Below, piece by piece: positions 9,292-18,843 of a DNA stretch of 64,000 nucleotides (its first letter is position 1; each line of letters starts with the position of its first letter). The stretch is taken from NCBI RefSeq assembly GCF_003121925.1, contig NZ_QEWR01000002.1, positions 248,001 through 312,000 of the forward strand, read 5' to 3'. The notes beneath the pieces were generated by a model. It saw only the letters and a program-made list of their open reading frames with translations, had not been told where the DNA came from and searched no databases. This stretch comes from Ignatzschineria indica. Lineage in GTDB: Bacteria > Pseudomonadota > Gammaproteobacteria > Cardiobacteriales > Wohlfahrtiimonadaceae. The position numbers and the translations under genes are program-made.

Positions 9292-9513
9292 ATGATGAAG
9301 TTAATGACAAAGATGGCTTCTTTATTTGCGATTGTTGCTGTTGTAACTGCTTGTTCTACTTGGGATGGGATGAGCAGTAAGGAGAAGGGAATGGTGATCG
9401 GCACAGGTGCAGGGGCTGTTGCCGGCGCTGCAGTGACAGATACAATCTTAGGAACAGGTATTGGCGCTGCAGTCGGCGGTGTTATCGGTAATGAAGTAGG
9501 TAAAGCACTCTAA
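9292..9513 (+). CDS. Small OsmB-like glycine-zipper lipoprotein
   Basis: A 73-residue exported lipoprotein. The n-region (MMKLMTKM) and hydrophobic core end in a VVTAC lipobox, which would put the lipidated Cys near residue 21. The mature part contains a glycine-zipper hairpin, GTGAGAVAGAAVTDTILGTG then GAAVGGVIGNEVGKAL, as in OsmB and other small 2TM glycine-zipper proteins. AAGGAGAAAG precedes two adjacent ATG codons; the first is taken. The gene is single, with its own terminator. Its function is unknown, with a likely role in the cell envelope under stress by analogy with OsmB. Confidence 0.8.
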   Translation: MMKLMTKMASLFAIVAVVTACSTWDGMSSKEKGMVIGTGAGAVAGAAVTDTILGTGIGAAVGGVIGNEVGKAL

Positions 9514-9592
9514 TATTTTCAAAATCGCTTATATCGATTATTGAATGAGTAACTTAAAGAGTAATTATAAAGTGTAATTATAAAGTGTAATG

Positions 9593-9632
9593 AGACCCGT
9601 AGAGTGTAATCTATTCTACGGGTCTATCTTTG
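9593..9632. terminator. Terminator between convergent genes
   Basis: AGACCCGTAG (9593-9602) pairs with CTACGGGTCT (9616-9625) around a 13-base loop, with a short T-containing tail on the plus strand. It lies between the lipoprotein gene and the convergent CNNM gene and may serve both. A GTAATTATAAAGT repeat (two copies) precedes it. Confidence 0.65.
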
Positions 9633-9653
9633 TGTTAATTATTTCATGATCAT

Positions 9654-10688
9654 TTATCGATCTTTATGGGGTAACTCACTATTTTGGCGGCTCTCCCAAC
9701 GCTTTTTAGCAAGAAGGCGCATATCGGGCACAATATCATGTTCATCAAGAATCTCTTCACCAATCAGTCTCTCTAAGATATCTTCTAAGGTGATAATACC
9801 GAGCCATGTCCCATACTCATCATAGATAAAGGCAAGGTGTTGTTGCTCATCAAGAAGTTTACGAAATGCATTTTTAACGCTGATTGTATCGGGAAAGACT
9901 AAGGGTTCTTCTGCAAGATCCATAATCTTCTCCCCCTCTTGCGCAACCTTTAGGAGATCATGCCGGAAAAAGATCCCTAAAGGATTCTCTGCATCATCAA
10001 TAATGGGGTATCGTGAAAATTGATGCCTCTCAATCAGATCGGTCAAACTCTCAGGGTCGATATCGGGCTTAATTGCAGTTGTCACAACACGTGGTGTCAT
10101 AATTGAAGTGATATCAACTTCATTGAGATCTAAGACATTAGCGATCACCTGTTGCTCTTTTGTCTCTATCTTTCCAAGCTCTTTAGCAAGTTGTGATAGC
10201 GCTTTAATCTCTGCTCGTAGATTGATCTCCTCTTTATGATTACCAATAATGCGTAAAATTCGATCGGAGAGCCAAATAAAGGGGCGTAGAAGAAGAATCA
10301 TCGGATTGAGGATCTTCGGCAATGCCGGCGCTATTTTTCGCCAATATTTTGCCCCCAATACTTTAGGAATAATCTCTGAAAGGATCAGAATCAGAATCGT
10401 CATAATCGCCGAGGCGATACCTAAGTAATGGCTACCATAAAGCGCTGTCACTTGAGCGCCAACGCCGGCAGCGCCTGCTGTATGCGCAATTGTATTGAGC
10501 GTTAGAATCGCAACTAATGGCCGATCGATCTTATCTCTTAATGCCTTTAGTGCAATATAGAGCTGTGGCGAGCGACTCTTCTGTTGTGAGATAAAAGTGG
10601 GGGTTAATGAGAGTAGGCTTGCCTCTAAAATAGAACAGAGAAATGAGACCGCAATCGAAATAACAACGATAAAAATGAGTAGAACCAT
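9654..10688 (-). CDS. CNNM (DUF21)/CBS-domain membrane protein, CorC/CorB-like
   Basis: A 344-residue membrane protein. Residues 1-170 form a CNNM/DUF21 transmembrane domain (several helices, with LSEIIPKVLGAKY near 113). Two CBS domains follow, with IMTPRV near 197 and DEYGTWLGIITLEDILERLIGEEILDEHD near 300 (given here only as a landmark for the second CBS domain). CNNM/CorB proteins transport or control Mg2+. The C-terminal CorC_HlyC transporter-associated domain found in longer members is missing; the protein ends about 30 residues after the CBS pair in a charged tail. The window also carries an Mg2+ riboswitch and three CorA genes. The exact function is inferred. Confidence 0.8.
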   Translation of the reverse strand: MVLLIFIVVISIAVSFLCSILEASLLSLTPTFISQQKSRSPQLYIALKALRDKIDRPLVAILTLNTIAHTAGAAGVGAQVTALYGSHYLGIASAIMTILILILSEIIPKVLGAKYWRKIAPALPKILNPMILLLRPFIWLSDRILRIIGNHKEEINLRAEIKALSQLAKELGKIETKEQQVIANVLDLNEVDITSIMTPRVVTTAIKPDIDPESLTDLIERHQFSRYPIIDDAENPLGIFFRHDLLKVAQEGEKIMDLAEEPLVFPDTISVKNAFRKLLDEQQHLAFIYDEYGTWLGIITLEDILERLIGEEILDEHDIVPDMRLLAKKRWESRQNSELPHKDR

Positions 10689-11072
10689 AGTGACTCTAAA
10701 AAGAAAAAGAAGTATCGATTATAACGAATTATTCCTCTGTTTGCTGTGGTAATCATCTTATAATGAGATTTTCTGATCTTTACTATATTGATCTAGGCCC
10801 GATAAAATAGAGACTTCAGAGATTTGATATAGATTACTTTTTCAAGTATCTCTTTTTTAAGAGATAATTGCTCATAGATCGCGATAAATAAAAGTTATGA
10901 AGATCTTTTTAATAAAATTAAAGAAAGTTATTAATATAATTCATTTTAATAATCAAACCTAACGTATTATGCTGTAGTTGTTGAGCGATAAGACTTAACA
11001 GTGAGCTTGAGTGAAATCGCTTAAGCAGTAAGACTTAACCGAACTCTTTAACTTCAGCAGAAGGATAACTTT
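10689..11072. other. Intergenic region upstream of the catalase gene
   Basis: 384 bases between divergent genes, AT-rich, presumably with promoters for the CNNM gene and for katA. I looked for an OxyR-type spaced ATAG/CTAT array and did not find a convincing one. A GCGATAAGACTTAACAGTGAGC-like word recurs imperfectly at about 10985-11045. Confidence 0.5.
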
Positions 11073-12536
11073 ATGAGCGATAAAAAATATTTTACGACCG
11101 CAGCAGGCGCACCTGTAGCTAACAACCAAGATTCTTTAACAGCAGGTCGTCGTGGACCGATGTTATTACAAGATGTCTGGTTCTTAGAGAAATTAGCCCA
11201 CTTTGATCGTGAAGTTATTCCTGAGCGTCGGATGCATGCGAAAGGATCAGGCGCTTTTGGTAAATTTACCGTTACCCACGATATTACCCAATATACGAGT
11301 GCCAAAATTTTCTCTGAGATTGGTAAAGAGACAGAGATGTTTGCTCGTTTTTCAACAGTTGCCGGAGAGCGTGGTGCCGCAGATACAGAGCGTGATATTC
11401 GTGGATTTGCCCTCCGTTTCTATACCGAAGAGGGAAATTGGGATTTAGTGGGTAATAATACACCGGTCTTCTTCTTCCGTGATCCATTAAAATTCCCTGA
11501 TCTTAATCATGCGATTAAGCGTGATCCCCATACTAATATGCGTTGCCCTAATGCTAACTGGGATTTCTGGACCTCTCTGCCAGAGGCTCTTCATCAAATT
11601 ACCATTACAATGAGTGACCGCGGTATTCCAAAATCATATCGTCATATGCATGGATTTGGTAGCCATACCTTTAGCTTTATCAATAAAGATAAAGAGCGTT
11701 TCTGGGTCAAATTCCACTTCCAAACGCGTCAGGGAATTGAGAATTTAACGGATAGTGAAGCAGAGAAGATTGTTGGTAAGGATCGTGAAGCGAGTCAGCG
11801 AGATCTTCATGATGCTATTAAAAAGGGTGATTATCCAAAATGGGATATGTTTATTCAGGTAATGACACTTGAAGAGGCAGAGAAGATGCCATACAACCCA
11901 TTTGACCTTACAAAAGTTTGGTATAAGAAAGATTTCCCATTGATTCCTGTGGGTACATTTGAGCTTAACCGCAATCCGGATAATTATTTCCAAGATGTTG
12001 AGCAAGCGGCATTTAACCCTGCGCATGTTGTTCCTGGTATCGGTTTTTCACCTGATAGAATGTTACAAGGTCGACTCTTCTCTTATGGAGATGCCCAGCG
12101 TTACCGCTTAGGGGTGAACCATCATCAGATTCCTGTAAACTCCCCGAAATGTCCGGTACATAGTTACCATCGCGATGGTGCAATGCGAGTGGATGGTAAC
12201 CAAGGTCGTCGTATTGCTTATGAACCAAATAGCTATAGTGAGTGGACAGAAGCACGCCATCTTGAAGAGCCAGAACTCGATCTTATTGGACCTGCAACCC
12301 GTTGGGACTTCCATGAAGATGATAACAATTACTTTGAGCAACCTGGAAAACTCTTCCGCTTAATGACACCAGAAGAGCAACAACGCCTCTTTGATAATAC
12401 AGCTCGAAATATGGGTGATAGTGAAGAGCATATTAAAAAGCGCCATATCTACCACTGCTATCAAGCAGATCCAGCTTATGGTACCGGCGTGGCAGAAGCT
12501 TTAGGAATTGATATTAAGAGTGTTATTACAGCATAA
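11073..12536 (+). CDS. katA: Heme catalase (monofunctional, small-subunit type)
   Basis: Breaks hydrogen peroxide into water and oxygen. At 487 residues it fits the small-subunit catalases with bound NADPH. The distal catalytic His55 is in [12 protein letters not shown], the Asn in [12 protein letters not shown] near residue 128, and the proximal heme ligand Tyr338 in [14 protein letters not shown]. The N-terminus [18 protein letters not shown] is typical of the clade. GAAGGATAAC precedes the ATG. It is a single-gene unit with a structured terminator behind. No signal peptide, so it is cytoplasmic. Confidence 0.97.
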   Translation: MSDKKYFTTAAGAPVANNQDSLTAGRRGPMLLQDVWFLEKLAHFDREVIPERRMHAKGSGAFGKFTVTHDITQYTSAKIFSEIGKETEMFARFSTVAGERGAADTERDIRGFALRFYTEEGNWDLVGNNTPVFFFRDPLKFPDLNHAIKRDPHTNMRCPNANWDFWTSLPEALHQITITMSDRGIPKSYRHMHGFGSHTFSFINKDKERFWVKFHFQTRQGIENLTDSEAEKIVGKDREASQRDLHDAIKKGDYPKWDMFIQVMTLEEAEKMPYNPFDLTKVWYKKDFPLIPVGTFELNRNPDNYFQDVEQAAFNPAHVVPGIGFSPDRMLQGRLFSYGDAQRYRLGVNHHQIPVNSPKCPVHSYHRDGAMRVDGNQGRRIAYEPNSYSEWTEARHLEEPELDLIGPATRWDFHEDDNNYFEQPGKLFRLMTPEEQQRLFDNTARNMGDSEEHIKKRHIYHCYQADPAYGTGVAEALGIDIKSVITA

Positions 12537-12557
12537 TTGATGTAGACTAACATGGCT

Positions 12558-12629
12558 GAGATCTGATCGATTGTTGAATATATCGCCTTCTCCTCTTTGG
12601 ATAATTTTAGAAGAGGAGAGATCAGATCT
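12558..12629. repeat. Nested inverted repeats after katA
   Basis: Outer arms AGATCTGATC and GATCAGATCT enclose inner arms CTCCTCTT (12590-12597) and AAGAGGAG (12611-12618). There is no T run, so this looks like an RNA or DNA structure rather than a simple terminator. Confidence 0.55.
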
Positions 12630-12677
12630 AGGAGTGATTTGAGTGAAAGAGGGATGTTGTATCCCCTCTTATTGGAA

Positions 12678-12745
12678 ATGCCCCATCTCTACAATAGATC
12701 TAATGTAATGATATGATCTACCGTGGAAAGTGGGGCATCTTTTTA
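12678..12745 (+). terminator. Terminator of katA with a large structured loop
   Basis: ATGCCCCA (12678-12685) pairs with TGGGGCAT (12731-12738), followed by CTTTTT. The 45-base loop holds its own small AGATC/GATCT hairpin. It lies between the convergent katA and nhaA genes. Confidence 0.75.
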
Positions 12746-12880
12746 TCCTATTATTTTACTATCTGATTATTCTTATAAAGTAGAGGCATCAATGAGTCGA
12801 TGCCTTTTAATAAATATCTTTAATATAGAATCTTCAATATAGAGTCTTCAATAGGGAATAGAGGATATTGAGTAGAAACG

Positions 12881-14041
12881 TTACTTCTCTAGCTTTTCAG
12901 CAGGCGCTTTATGGAAGCGAAGAAGTAGATAACCTAATACTCCAGAGAGAAGAGAACCTAAGAAGACACCAATCTTACTTAGATCTTGCAATTCAGGTGA
13001 GGTAAAGGCCAACATACTGATAAAGAGACTCATCGTAAAGCCGATCCCGCAGAGAAGGGCGATACCATAGACTTGTGTCCAACTCGCGCCGCTCGGACGT
13101 TGGAATATCCCCAATTTTTCGCCAATAAAGACCATACCAAAAACGCCCACCTGCTTTCCGACAAAGAGACCTAAGGTAACGCCTAAAACGACAGGATGTG
13201 TCAACATCGAAAAATCGAAGCCTTTCAATGAAACGCCGGCATTGGCTAAGCCAAAAAGTGGAATGATTAAGAAGCTGACCCAATTGCTAAGAGCGTGCTC
13301 CCATGCAATGAGAGGTGTTTCCCCTTTCTTATTCTCTTTAACGCCATTGAGCGGAATGGTCATCGCTAATACAACACCGGCAAGCGTTGCGTGAATTCCT
13401 GATTTTAAGACGACAAACCAGAGAATAGCACCAATGATAATATAGACGATTGGTTGTGTAATTCGGCGATAGTTACAGAAGATTAAGATGATCACGCAGA
13501 TGAGCGCCGCTAAGAGATAGCTAAGCTGTAAGGAGTCACTATAAAAGATCGCAATAATCAAAATAGCCGCTAAATCATCAATAATGGCTAAAGCGGTTAA
13601 GAAGATCTTAAGAGATACGGGGACACGACTTCCTAAGAGTGCAACAATTCCAAGTGCAAAAGCGATATCTGTAGCTGTGGGAATTGCCCAGCCATGAAGC
13701 GCGACAGGATCGGTACTATTGAGTCCAAAGTAGATCAGTGCCGGCACCGCTAACCCTGCAAAAGCAGCTAATCCAGGTAAAATACGTTGAGCATTGGTTG
13801 CAAGCTCTCCACTGATGAATTCTCGTTTCAATTCGAGTCCAACATAGAGGAAGAAAATTGCCATCAAAGCATCATTAATCCAATGAAGTACCGATAAACC
13901 GGCAACATCACTATTTAGAATAGAGAAATAGAAGTCTGATAATGCACTATTGGCGAGAATAAGCCCAATAATTGCTGAAAGCATTAAAATGATGCCGCCT
14001 GCAGTTGGAAGTGTGAAAAAGTACTTAATTTTTTGATACAT
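12881..14041 (-). CDS. nhaA: Na+/H+ antiporter NhaA
   Basis: Exports Na+ in exchange for two protons across the inner membrane and supports growth in salt at alkaline pH. The 386 residues, about twelve helices and motif set are those of NhaA. Asp125 is in PTATDIAFALG (E. coli D133), and the ion-binding pair Asp155-Asp156 is in LAIIDDLAAIL (E. coli D163-D164). A Lys sits in the GLELKREFISGEL stretch near 71. The ATG is preceded by TTTAGGAGCC. It lies downstream of the sirtuin gene on the same strand after a 225-base gap, probably with its own promoter. Confidence 0.95.
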   Translation of the reverse strand: MYQKIKYFFTLPTAGGIILMLSAIIGLILANSALSDFYFSILNSDVAGLSVLHWINDALMAIFFLYVGLELKREFISGELATNAQRILPGLAAFAGLAVPALIYFGLNSTDPVALHGWAIPTATDIAFALGIVALLGSRVPVSLKIFLTALAIIDDLAAILIIAIFYSDSLQLSYLLAALICVIILIFCNYRRITQPIVYIIIGAILWFVVLKSGIHATLAGVVLAMTIPLNGVKENKKGETPLIAWEHALSNWVSFLIIPLFGLANAGVSLKGFDFSMLTHPVVLGVTLGLFVGKQVGVFGMVFIGEKLGIFQRPSGASWTQVYGIALLCGIGFTMSLFISMLAFTSPELQDLSKIGVFLGSLLSGVLGYLLLRFHKAPAEKLEK

Positions 14042-14266
14042 CTTGGCTCCTAAAGTGAGTCAGGTGTTTGTAATTTTCATTGATATTTTCAACGCGAAAA
14101 ATCAGTGTACTAAAATTTTTAGCGACAAAATATGGAAATTTATACAGTTTATGGTTAAAAATTAAGCAATATAAACCTCAAAATGGTATCAAATCGAGTA
14201 TCTCAACTCTCCTAGAAGGGGTTAGCGAATATCCATGCCTCATGAAAATTACCGATTTTACAAGGC

Positions 14267-15019
14267 TTAACTGATGATTTTGTTACAATATTGCGGGACA
14301 ATTTCAGAAGCAGGGCCATAATAAGCTTCATCAAAGAGGCTTGCTCCTTGGGTCGGTTCGAGGTTGAGTTCTACACTATGTGCCCCCACCATCTTCGCAA
14401 TCTCTACAAAGCCGGCAGCAGGATAGACATTTCCAGAGGTACCAATAGAGAGAAAAAGATCAGCCTCTTCTAAAGCTTGATAGATTCTCTCCATCTCTAG
14501 CGGCATCTCCCCAAACCAAACGATATGAGGGCGCAGATAACCTCGTCGTTGGCAGCAAGGGCAGAGGCTCTCCTCTGTTACGGCACTTTTCCAATCGAAG
14601 ATCATTCCACTTTCTAAACAGCGAACTTTAAGTAGTTCCCCATGCATATGGATCAATCTCTTTGAACCGGCACGTTCATGAAGATTATCGACATTTTGTG
14701 TAACAAGGAGAAAATGATCCCCTAATCGTGCTTCCAAATGAGCGAGGGCAAAATGTGCTGCATTGGGTTTAACTATCTCCGATTGCAATTGCGCCCGGCG
14801 ATCATTATAAAATTGTTGTACCAGTTGCGGATTTCGTTGAAATCCTTCGGGAGATGCCACCTCCTCAATAGGGTGATTCTCCCAAAGACCATCGGCTGCA
14901 CGAAAGGTGCGAATACCAGATTCTGCTGAGATGCCGGCACCGGTCAATACAACAACTCTCGGCGTCTCTTTAATGAACTGTTTTCCAAGCTGTTCAATAT
15001 AGAATTCTCTCTTAACCAT
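14267..15019 (-). CDS. cobB: SIRT5/CobB-type NAD-dependent protein deacylase
   Basis: Removes acyl groups from lysine using NAD+. A 250-residue sirtuin with the Rossmann motif [15 protein letters not shown] (from residue 26), TQNVDNLH (108-115) and the catalytic His126 in HMHGEL. Zinc-type cysteines lie at 134 and 153-156, and [12 protein letters not shown] comes near the end. Tyr71 and Arg74 (YNDR) match the Y-x-x-R signature of class III sirtuins, which accept succinyl and malonyl lysine. AGGAG precedes the ATG. It is divergent from the dihydropyrimidinase gene. The symbol is by family resemblance. Confidence 0.9.
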   Translation of the reverse strand: MVKREFYIEQLGKQFIKETPRVVVLTGAGISAESGIRTFRAADGLWENHPIEEVASPEGFQRNPQLVQQFYNDRRAQLQSEIVKPNAAHFALAHLEARLGDHFLLVTQNVDNLHERAGSKRLIHMHGELLKVRCLESGMIFDWKSAVTEESLCPCCQRRGYLRPHIVWFGEMPLEMERIYQALEEADLFLSIGTSGNVYPAAGFVEIAKMVGAHSVELNLEPTQGASLFDEAYYGPASEIVPQYCNKIIS

Positions 15020-15345
15020 TAATTTCTCCTCTATAAAATCTATGTTTTTTATCTATGTTTTTTAATTTCAGATTAAGGTTAGTCTCTGTCATGATCTCTT
15101 TACATATTTACATCTAATTGATTTAAAATCACTTTAATTGACCAAATAACTTTATTTGACAATATTTTTATGTAGGATAATGACATAAATTGAAACAATG
15201 TTAGAATGTCGACATTAGTTGAGCGAGAGATGATTGAAGCTTTACCGAAGTTTTATTGAAGCTTTGTTAAAGTTCTATTGAGAAGTTCTATTGAGAAGTT
15301 CTATTAAAATTTAAAATTTTAAGATTTAGGGTAAAAAAAAGAGTT
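15020..15345. other. Divergent intergenic region with a decayed tandem repeat
   Basis: 326 bases between cobB and the dihydropyrimidinase gene. The right part (about 15236-15325) is a run of imperfect 13-base units such as AAGTTCTATTGAG (two exact copies) preceded by AAGCTTTATTGAA-like copies. No other element is recognised. Confidence 0.6.
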
Positions 15346-16758
15346 ATGGGTACTATTCTGATTAAAAATGGCATCATTGTTGATACTGATCATGAGTATC
15401 GGGCAAACCTGCTGATTGAAGGGGAGAAGATCGTTGCGATTACTGATCAAACTCCAAATGCCGATGAAGTCGTTGATGCTGAGGGAAAGTATATCCTTCC
15501 CGGTGGCATTGATGAACATACCCATTTAGGCTCCTTTGGTGGTATGGGGTTTGAAACAACCCATGCCGCACTTGCCGGTGGTACAACGATGGTGATCGAT
15601 TTTGCACCGATGCATGAAGGTGAGACCTTTAGTGATGCGATTGAAGCGCATGATCAAACAGCGGCGGGGATAGCAAGCTGTGATTATGCATTTCACTCAA
15701 TGGTGATGGGCGGTGGGCATAAAGGGCTCTTTGATGATATAAAAAACCTCCCAAAACATGGGGTCTCCACTATTAAATTATTGATGGGGTATAAAGGTAG
15801 TGAGTATTACTCAAATGATGAAACCATTATGCACTGTATGCGAGAAGCGAGAAAATATGGGATCACCACCATGCTCCATTGTGAAAATAGCGATATGATC
15901 TCCTATTTGACAGAGATCTTAGAGAAAGAACATCCAGAGCAGACGATAGATCACTACTACTCACGCCTTCCTATTACTGAGGTAGAGGCAACACGTCGGG
16001 GGATCGATATGGCGATCTTAACACGAGCGCCACTCTTTATAGTCCATGTGACGCTCGAAGATTCGATGTTAGCGATTCGCGATGCCTATCAGAAGGGGTA
16101 TCCGATCTATGGCGAAACATGTACGCACTATCTCACATTACATAAGTCCTACTTAGGGCTTCCCCATTTTGAAGGTGCTAAATATGTTTGTGCGCCCCCA
16201 TTGAGGGATAAATCGAATCAAGAGCCCCTATGGGAAGGACTTCGCCGGGGCTGGTTAACGGCGACGAGTTCGGATCACTGTGCTTTAGTGGGGGGCTTTC
16301 AGAAGAAGAAAGAGGGATATGGTGATTTTGCAAAGATTCCTAATGGTGTTCCTGGAATGCAGGAGCGTATGTCGATGCTCTGGACTTATGGTGTAGAAGC
16401 GGGACATATTAGTCGCCAGAAATTTGTGGAGATTACGGCGACAAATCCTGCAAGATTACTCAATATTCCCCATAAAGGGCGTATTGCAGTTGGGTGTGAT
16501 GCCGATATTTTGATCTGGGATCAAGATTATGAGGGGGAAATTCATAATAAAGATCTCTGCCAAGGTATCGATTACTCTGCTTTTGAAGGGTTTAAAATCA
16601 AAGGTCGAGCTGATAAGGTCTTTCTACGTGGCCAACTGATGGCAGAGAAGGGAAAGTTTATTGGTAAGAAGGGTGAAGGAAAGCGTCAACATGCCAAACC
16701 TTTTGGTTTTTGTTTCGATTATCTTCGACGCCCACTTGTTGAGCCACGCTCTTCCTAG
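15346..16758 (+). CDS. hydA: Dihydropyrimidinase / D-hydantoinase
   Basis: Opens 5,6-dihydropyrimidine or hydantoin rings in reductive pyrimidine catabolism. The 470 residues form an amidohydrolase TIM barrel with every metal ligand in place: His58 and His60 (DEHTHLG), the lysine to be carboxylated at 144 (STIKLLMGYKG), His178 (LHCEN), His234 (VHVT) and Asp310 (TSSDHCA). The substrate loop GFETTHAALAGGTTM is typical. The partners of the pathway (preA/preT, beta-ureidopropionase) are not in the window, so the physiological substrate is open. The ribosome binding site (AAAGAG) is modest. Confidence 0.9.
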   Translation: MGTILIKNGIIVDTDHEYRANLLIEGEKIVAITDQTPNADEVVDAEGKYILPGGIDEHTHLGSFGGMGFETTHAALAGGTTMVIDFAPMHEGETFSDAIEAHDQTAAGIASCDYAFHSMVMGGGHKGLFDDIKNLPKHGVSTIKLLMGYKGSEYYSNDETIMHCMREARKYGITTMLHCENSDMISYLTEILEKEHPEQTIDHYYSRLPITEVEATRRGIDMAILTRAPLFIVHVTLEDSMLAIRDAYQKGYPIYGETCTHYLTLHKSYLGLPHFEGAKYVCAPPLRDKSNQEPLWEGLRRGWLTATSSDHCALVGGFQKKKEGYGDFAKIPNGVPGMQERMSMLWTYGVEAGHISRQKFVEITATNPARLLNIPHKGRIAVGCDADILIWDQDYEGEIHNKDLCQGIDYSAFEGFKIKGRADKVFLRGQLMAEKGKFIGKKGEGKRQHAKPFGFCFDYLRRPLVEPRSS

Positions 16759-16809
16759 AAGAGGCGAGTGGCCAGAGTTGTAGAATAGAAGATAGATGAG
16801 ACTTAAGAT

Positions 16810-16843
16810 AGTAAAAAGCGTACTTTTTAGTGCGCTTTTTACT
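16810..16843. terminator. Bidirectional terminator between hydA and the CopY-like gene
   Basis: AGTAAAAAGCG (16810-16820) pairs with CGCTTTTTACT (16833-16843). T/A-rich flanks on both strands suit termination of the two convergent genes. Confidence 0.8.
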
Positions 16844-16905
16844 GCGTTATTATCTAGAGTTATTATCTAGAGCTACATCTAACTATAGAATAGATTTAAT
16901 TATAT

Positions 16906-17529
16906 CTAGCCACCGCAACAGCTACTTTTCATTTTGTCGCTCTTGATCTCTTCTGCTCTCTGCTGCTCTTTTTCCGGCTGTAGTGATAAAGGGGAAGATA
17001 GTGAAGTCGCAAGTGAGTTATTGGCCGTTGCTCTTTGATCTGAATCTTCAACTTGGCTATTGGCCGGGGTTAGGGCATACTTTCGATCTTCTCGTCTGCA
17101 GTTACAATTTTTACAGGTACAGGTTCCCGGCGGACAATCACACATCACCTCCTCAACGGCAAAAGCTTTTTTAGCTTCTAATGCCTTCTCAATCTTCGCG
17201 ATATCATCGAAGGAGAGTATGCGGTTTTCGATCATCTCGACAATACGACTCCCCACCTTTCGAGCACAGATATGAGTGGAACTCTCCCCGATATTTCGGC
17301 TACGATCACCTTCTGCGATTGTGGGAAAGTAGACATTATAGCGACCCCGTTTTCGGATACCGACAACACCTTTACTCACTAAACGGGAGAGCATTACTTG
17401 AATGGTATTTGGTTTCCAATCGGTTGATTTACTTAAGATCGTAATCATCTCTTGGCTTGTTGCTTGGTTTTGGGACCATAATACCTGCATGATGGTATAT
17501 TCTGCTGGTGATATCTTATTTTTTGTCAT
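16906..17529 (-). CDS. CopY/BlaI-family metal-responsive repressor with Cys-rich tail
   Basis: A 207-residue regulator. Residues 1-80 are a BlaI/MecI winged helix (SPAEYTIMQVLW, then NTIQVMLSRLVSKG and IRKRGRYNVYFP). After a dimerisation segment comes CDCPPGTCTCKNCNC at about 130-144, a CxC-x4-CxC-x2-CxC array. In CopY such cysteines bind Cu(I) and Zn and switch off DNA binding. The protein then has a long Ser/Gln/Glu-rich linker and ends in SSCCGG, two further cysteines that are not usual in CopY. ATG 17529 is chosen over an upstream TTG because GAGGGAG lies just before it. Nearby copper genes suggest copper sensing, but the targets are inferred. Confidence 0.8.
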   Translation of the reverse strand: MTKNKISPAEYTIMQVLWSQNQATSQEMITILSKSTDWKPNTIQVMLSRLVSKGVVGIRKRGRYNVYFPTIAEGDRSRNIGESSTHICARKVGSRIVEMIENRILSFDDIAKIEKALEAKKAFAVEEVMCDCPPGTCTCKNCNCRREDRKYALTPANSQVEDSDQRATANNSLATSLSSPLSLQPEKEQQRAEEIKSDKMKSSCCGG

Positions 17530-17810
17530 GATCTCCCTCAATCAGCTCTATAAATTTATCGGCAAATAGATTTGTAAAGATCATTATAGATCAAAAGTGA
17601 CCTCTATTGATGAGGAAATAGGATAAGCTTACTATTAGTTTAATATCAGTTTAATATCAGCTTAACTTTCACTCGATAATTTAATCATTTATGATCGTTT
17701 CTATATGAATCTAACGAGCGTTGAGAGATTTTAAGTTATACTAACAAGTCATGCTAATAAGCTATATTAGCTTCTTTGACTGCCGATCGATGGGAGATTG
17801 AATCGAAAAT

Positions 17811-18572
17811 ATGCCAATCAATTCATTTCAAGAATTTCAGCACTCATTAGAGCGTGATGATCGCTCTTTGCCACTCTATCAGAAGATTAAAGAGTTTATT
17901 CTCGAAAAGATTGCCATCCGAGAGTGGTTGCCACATCAAAAGCTTCCTTCCGAAAATGAGATCTCGGCTATTTTGAATGTTAGCCGAATGACAGTGAATC
18001 GAGCTTTTAAGGAGCTTACGGAGGAGGGCTATCTCTTTCGTGAAAAGGGATCGGGTACATTTGTGGCAGAACCATTTCAGCTTACCCCTTTTTTTGAACT
18101 ATTTCCCATCTCTCAAGAGATTGCCATTGAGGGGAATCAATACGGTGTTCTGATTCTTGAGCGCAAACGTCTCGCCTATGATGAAGTCCCTTTTGCCTCG
18201 CTCTTTCAGCTTTCTAAAGAAGAGGCGGCAGAATTTCCTTTTCTTTATAGTGAAATCCTCTATCTTAGTAACGGTATCCCGATTCAATATGAGCAACGAA
18301 CATTATTAGCCGCTTTTGCCCCTCGCTATGAAGAGGAGCACTTTACCCATCATTGTAGTAGTGCCTATCTTCTCAATTTAGTGCCGGCACTCTCCCAAAA
18401 GCATCGTCTCGAGGCGATGATACCCTCTCCTGAACTGAAGAAAATTTTGAGTATTGAGGGGGAAGAGGCTTGCTTTAAAGTGATTGAAAAATTGCAGATT
18501 CAAGGAAAGCTCCGTTCCTACGCAGAACAATTCTATCCGGCATCGCGATATCAATTCCATAGTAAAATTTGA
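17811..18572 (+). CDS. GntR-family regulator, HutC/UTRA type
   Basis: A 253-residue transcription factor. Residues 18-90 form the GntR winged helix, with PLYQKIKEFILEKI, the recognition region LPSENEISAILNVSRMTVNR, and GYLFREKGSGTFV. The rest is a UTRA effector domain, with LYLSNGIPIQYEQRTL near 145 and a C-terminal EQFYPASRYQF. This is the HutC subgroup, whose ligands include urocanate and sugar phosphates. No hut or sugar genes are adjacent, so the target is unknown; the divergent CopY-like gene and the downstream copper genes are the nearest candidates. It may also autoregulate. Confidence 0.85.
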   Translation: MPINSFQEFQHSLERDDRSLPLYQKIKEFILEKIAIREWLPHQKLPSENEISAILNVSRMTVNRAFKELTEEGYLFREKGSGTFVAEPFQLTPFFELFPISQEIAIEGNQYGVLILERKRLAYDEVPFASLFQLSKEEAAEFPFLYSEILYLSNGIPIQYEQRTLLAAFAPRYEEEHFTHHCSSAYLLNLVPALSQKHRLEAMIPSPELKKILSIEGEEACFKVIEKLQIQGKLRSYAEQFYPASRYQFHSKI

Positions 18573-18598
18573 TTCTTATAATCTACTTTTCAACTCTA

Positions 18599-18668
18599 CT
18601 TTTCAAAAGCTCATTTTCAAAAGCTCATTTTCAAAGTCTCATCTTCAAAACTTCATCTTCAAAATCTG
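18599..18668. repeat. Decayed tandem repeat (TTTTCAAAAGCTCA unit)
   Basis: Two exact 14-base copies followed by three diverging copies (TCAAAGTCTCATCT, TCAAAACTTCATCT). It directly follows the HutC-type regulator gene. Confidence 0.7.
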
Positions 18669-18843
18669 ATCATTAGAGCCTAATCTTCAAAGTCGAGCAT
18701 TCAATATATCGGTAAGTGGTCCATAATCGATCGGCAGTAGATCATTGATATTGATCAGTTATTTATCACTCTTTGACCTCTATCCCCCTCTTTTTTAAAA
18801 AGAGTTGCCGGTAGGGCTTTATTATTTATTTTTTTAGAGCTAG

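Noticed and set aside
10860-10960. OxyR-type site before katA
   Set aside because: ATAG/CTAT-like words occur, but the 7-base spacing of four elements is not met.
14080-14274. A 64-codon frame between the sirtuin and nhaA genes
   Set aside because: It is opposite to the local transcription, has no ribosome binding site and has an ordinary AT-rich composition.
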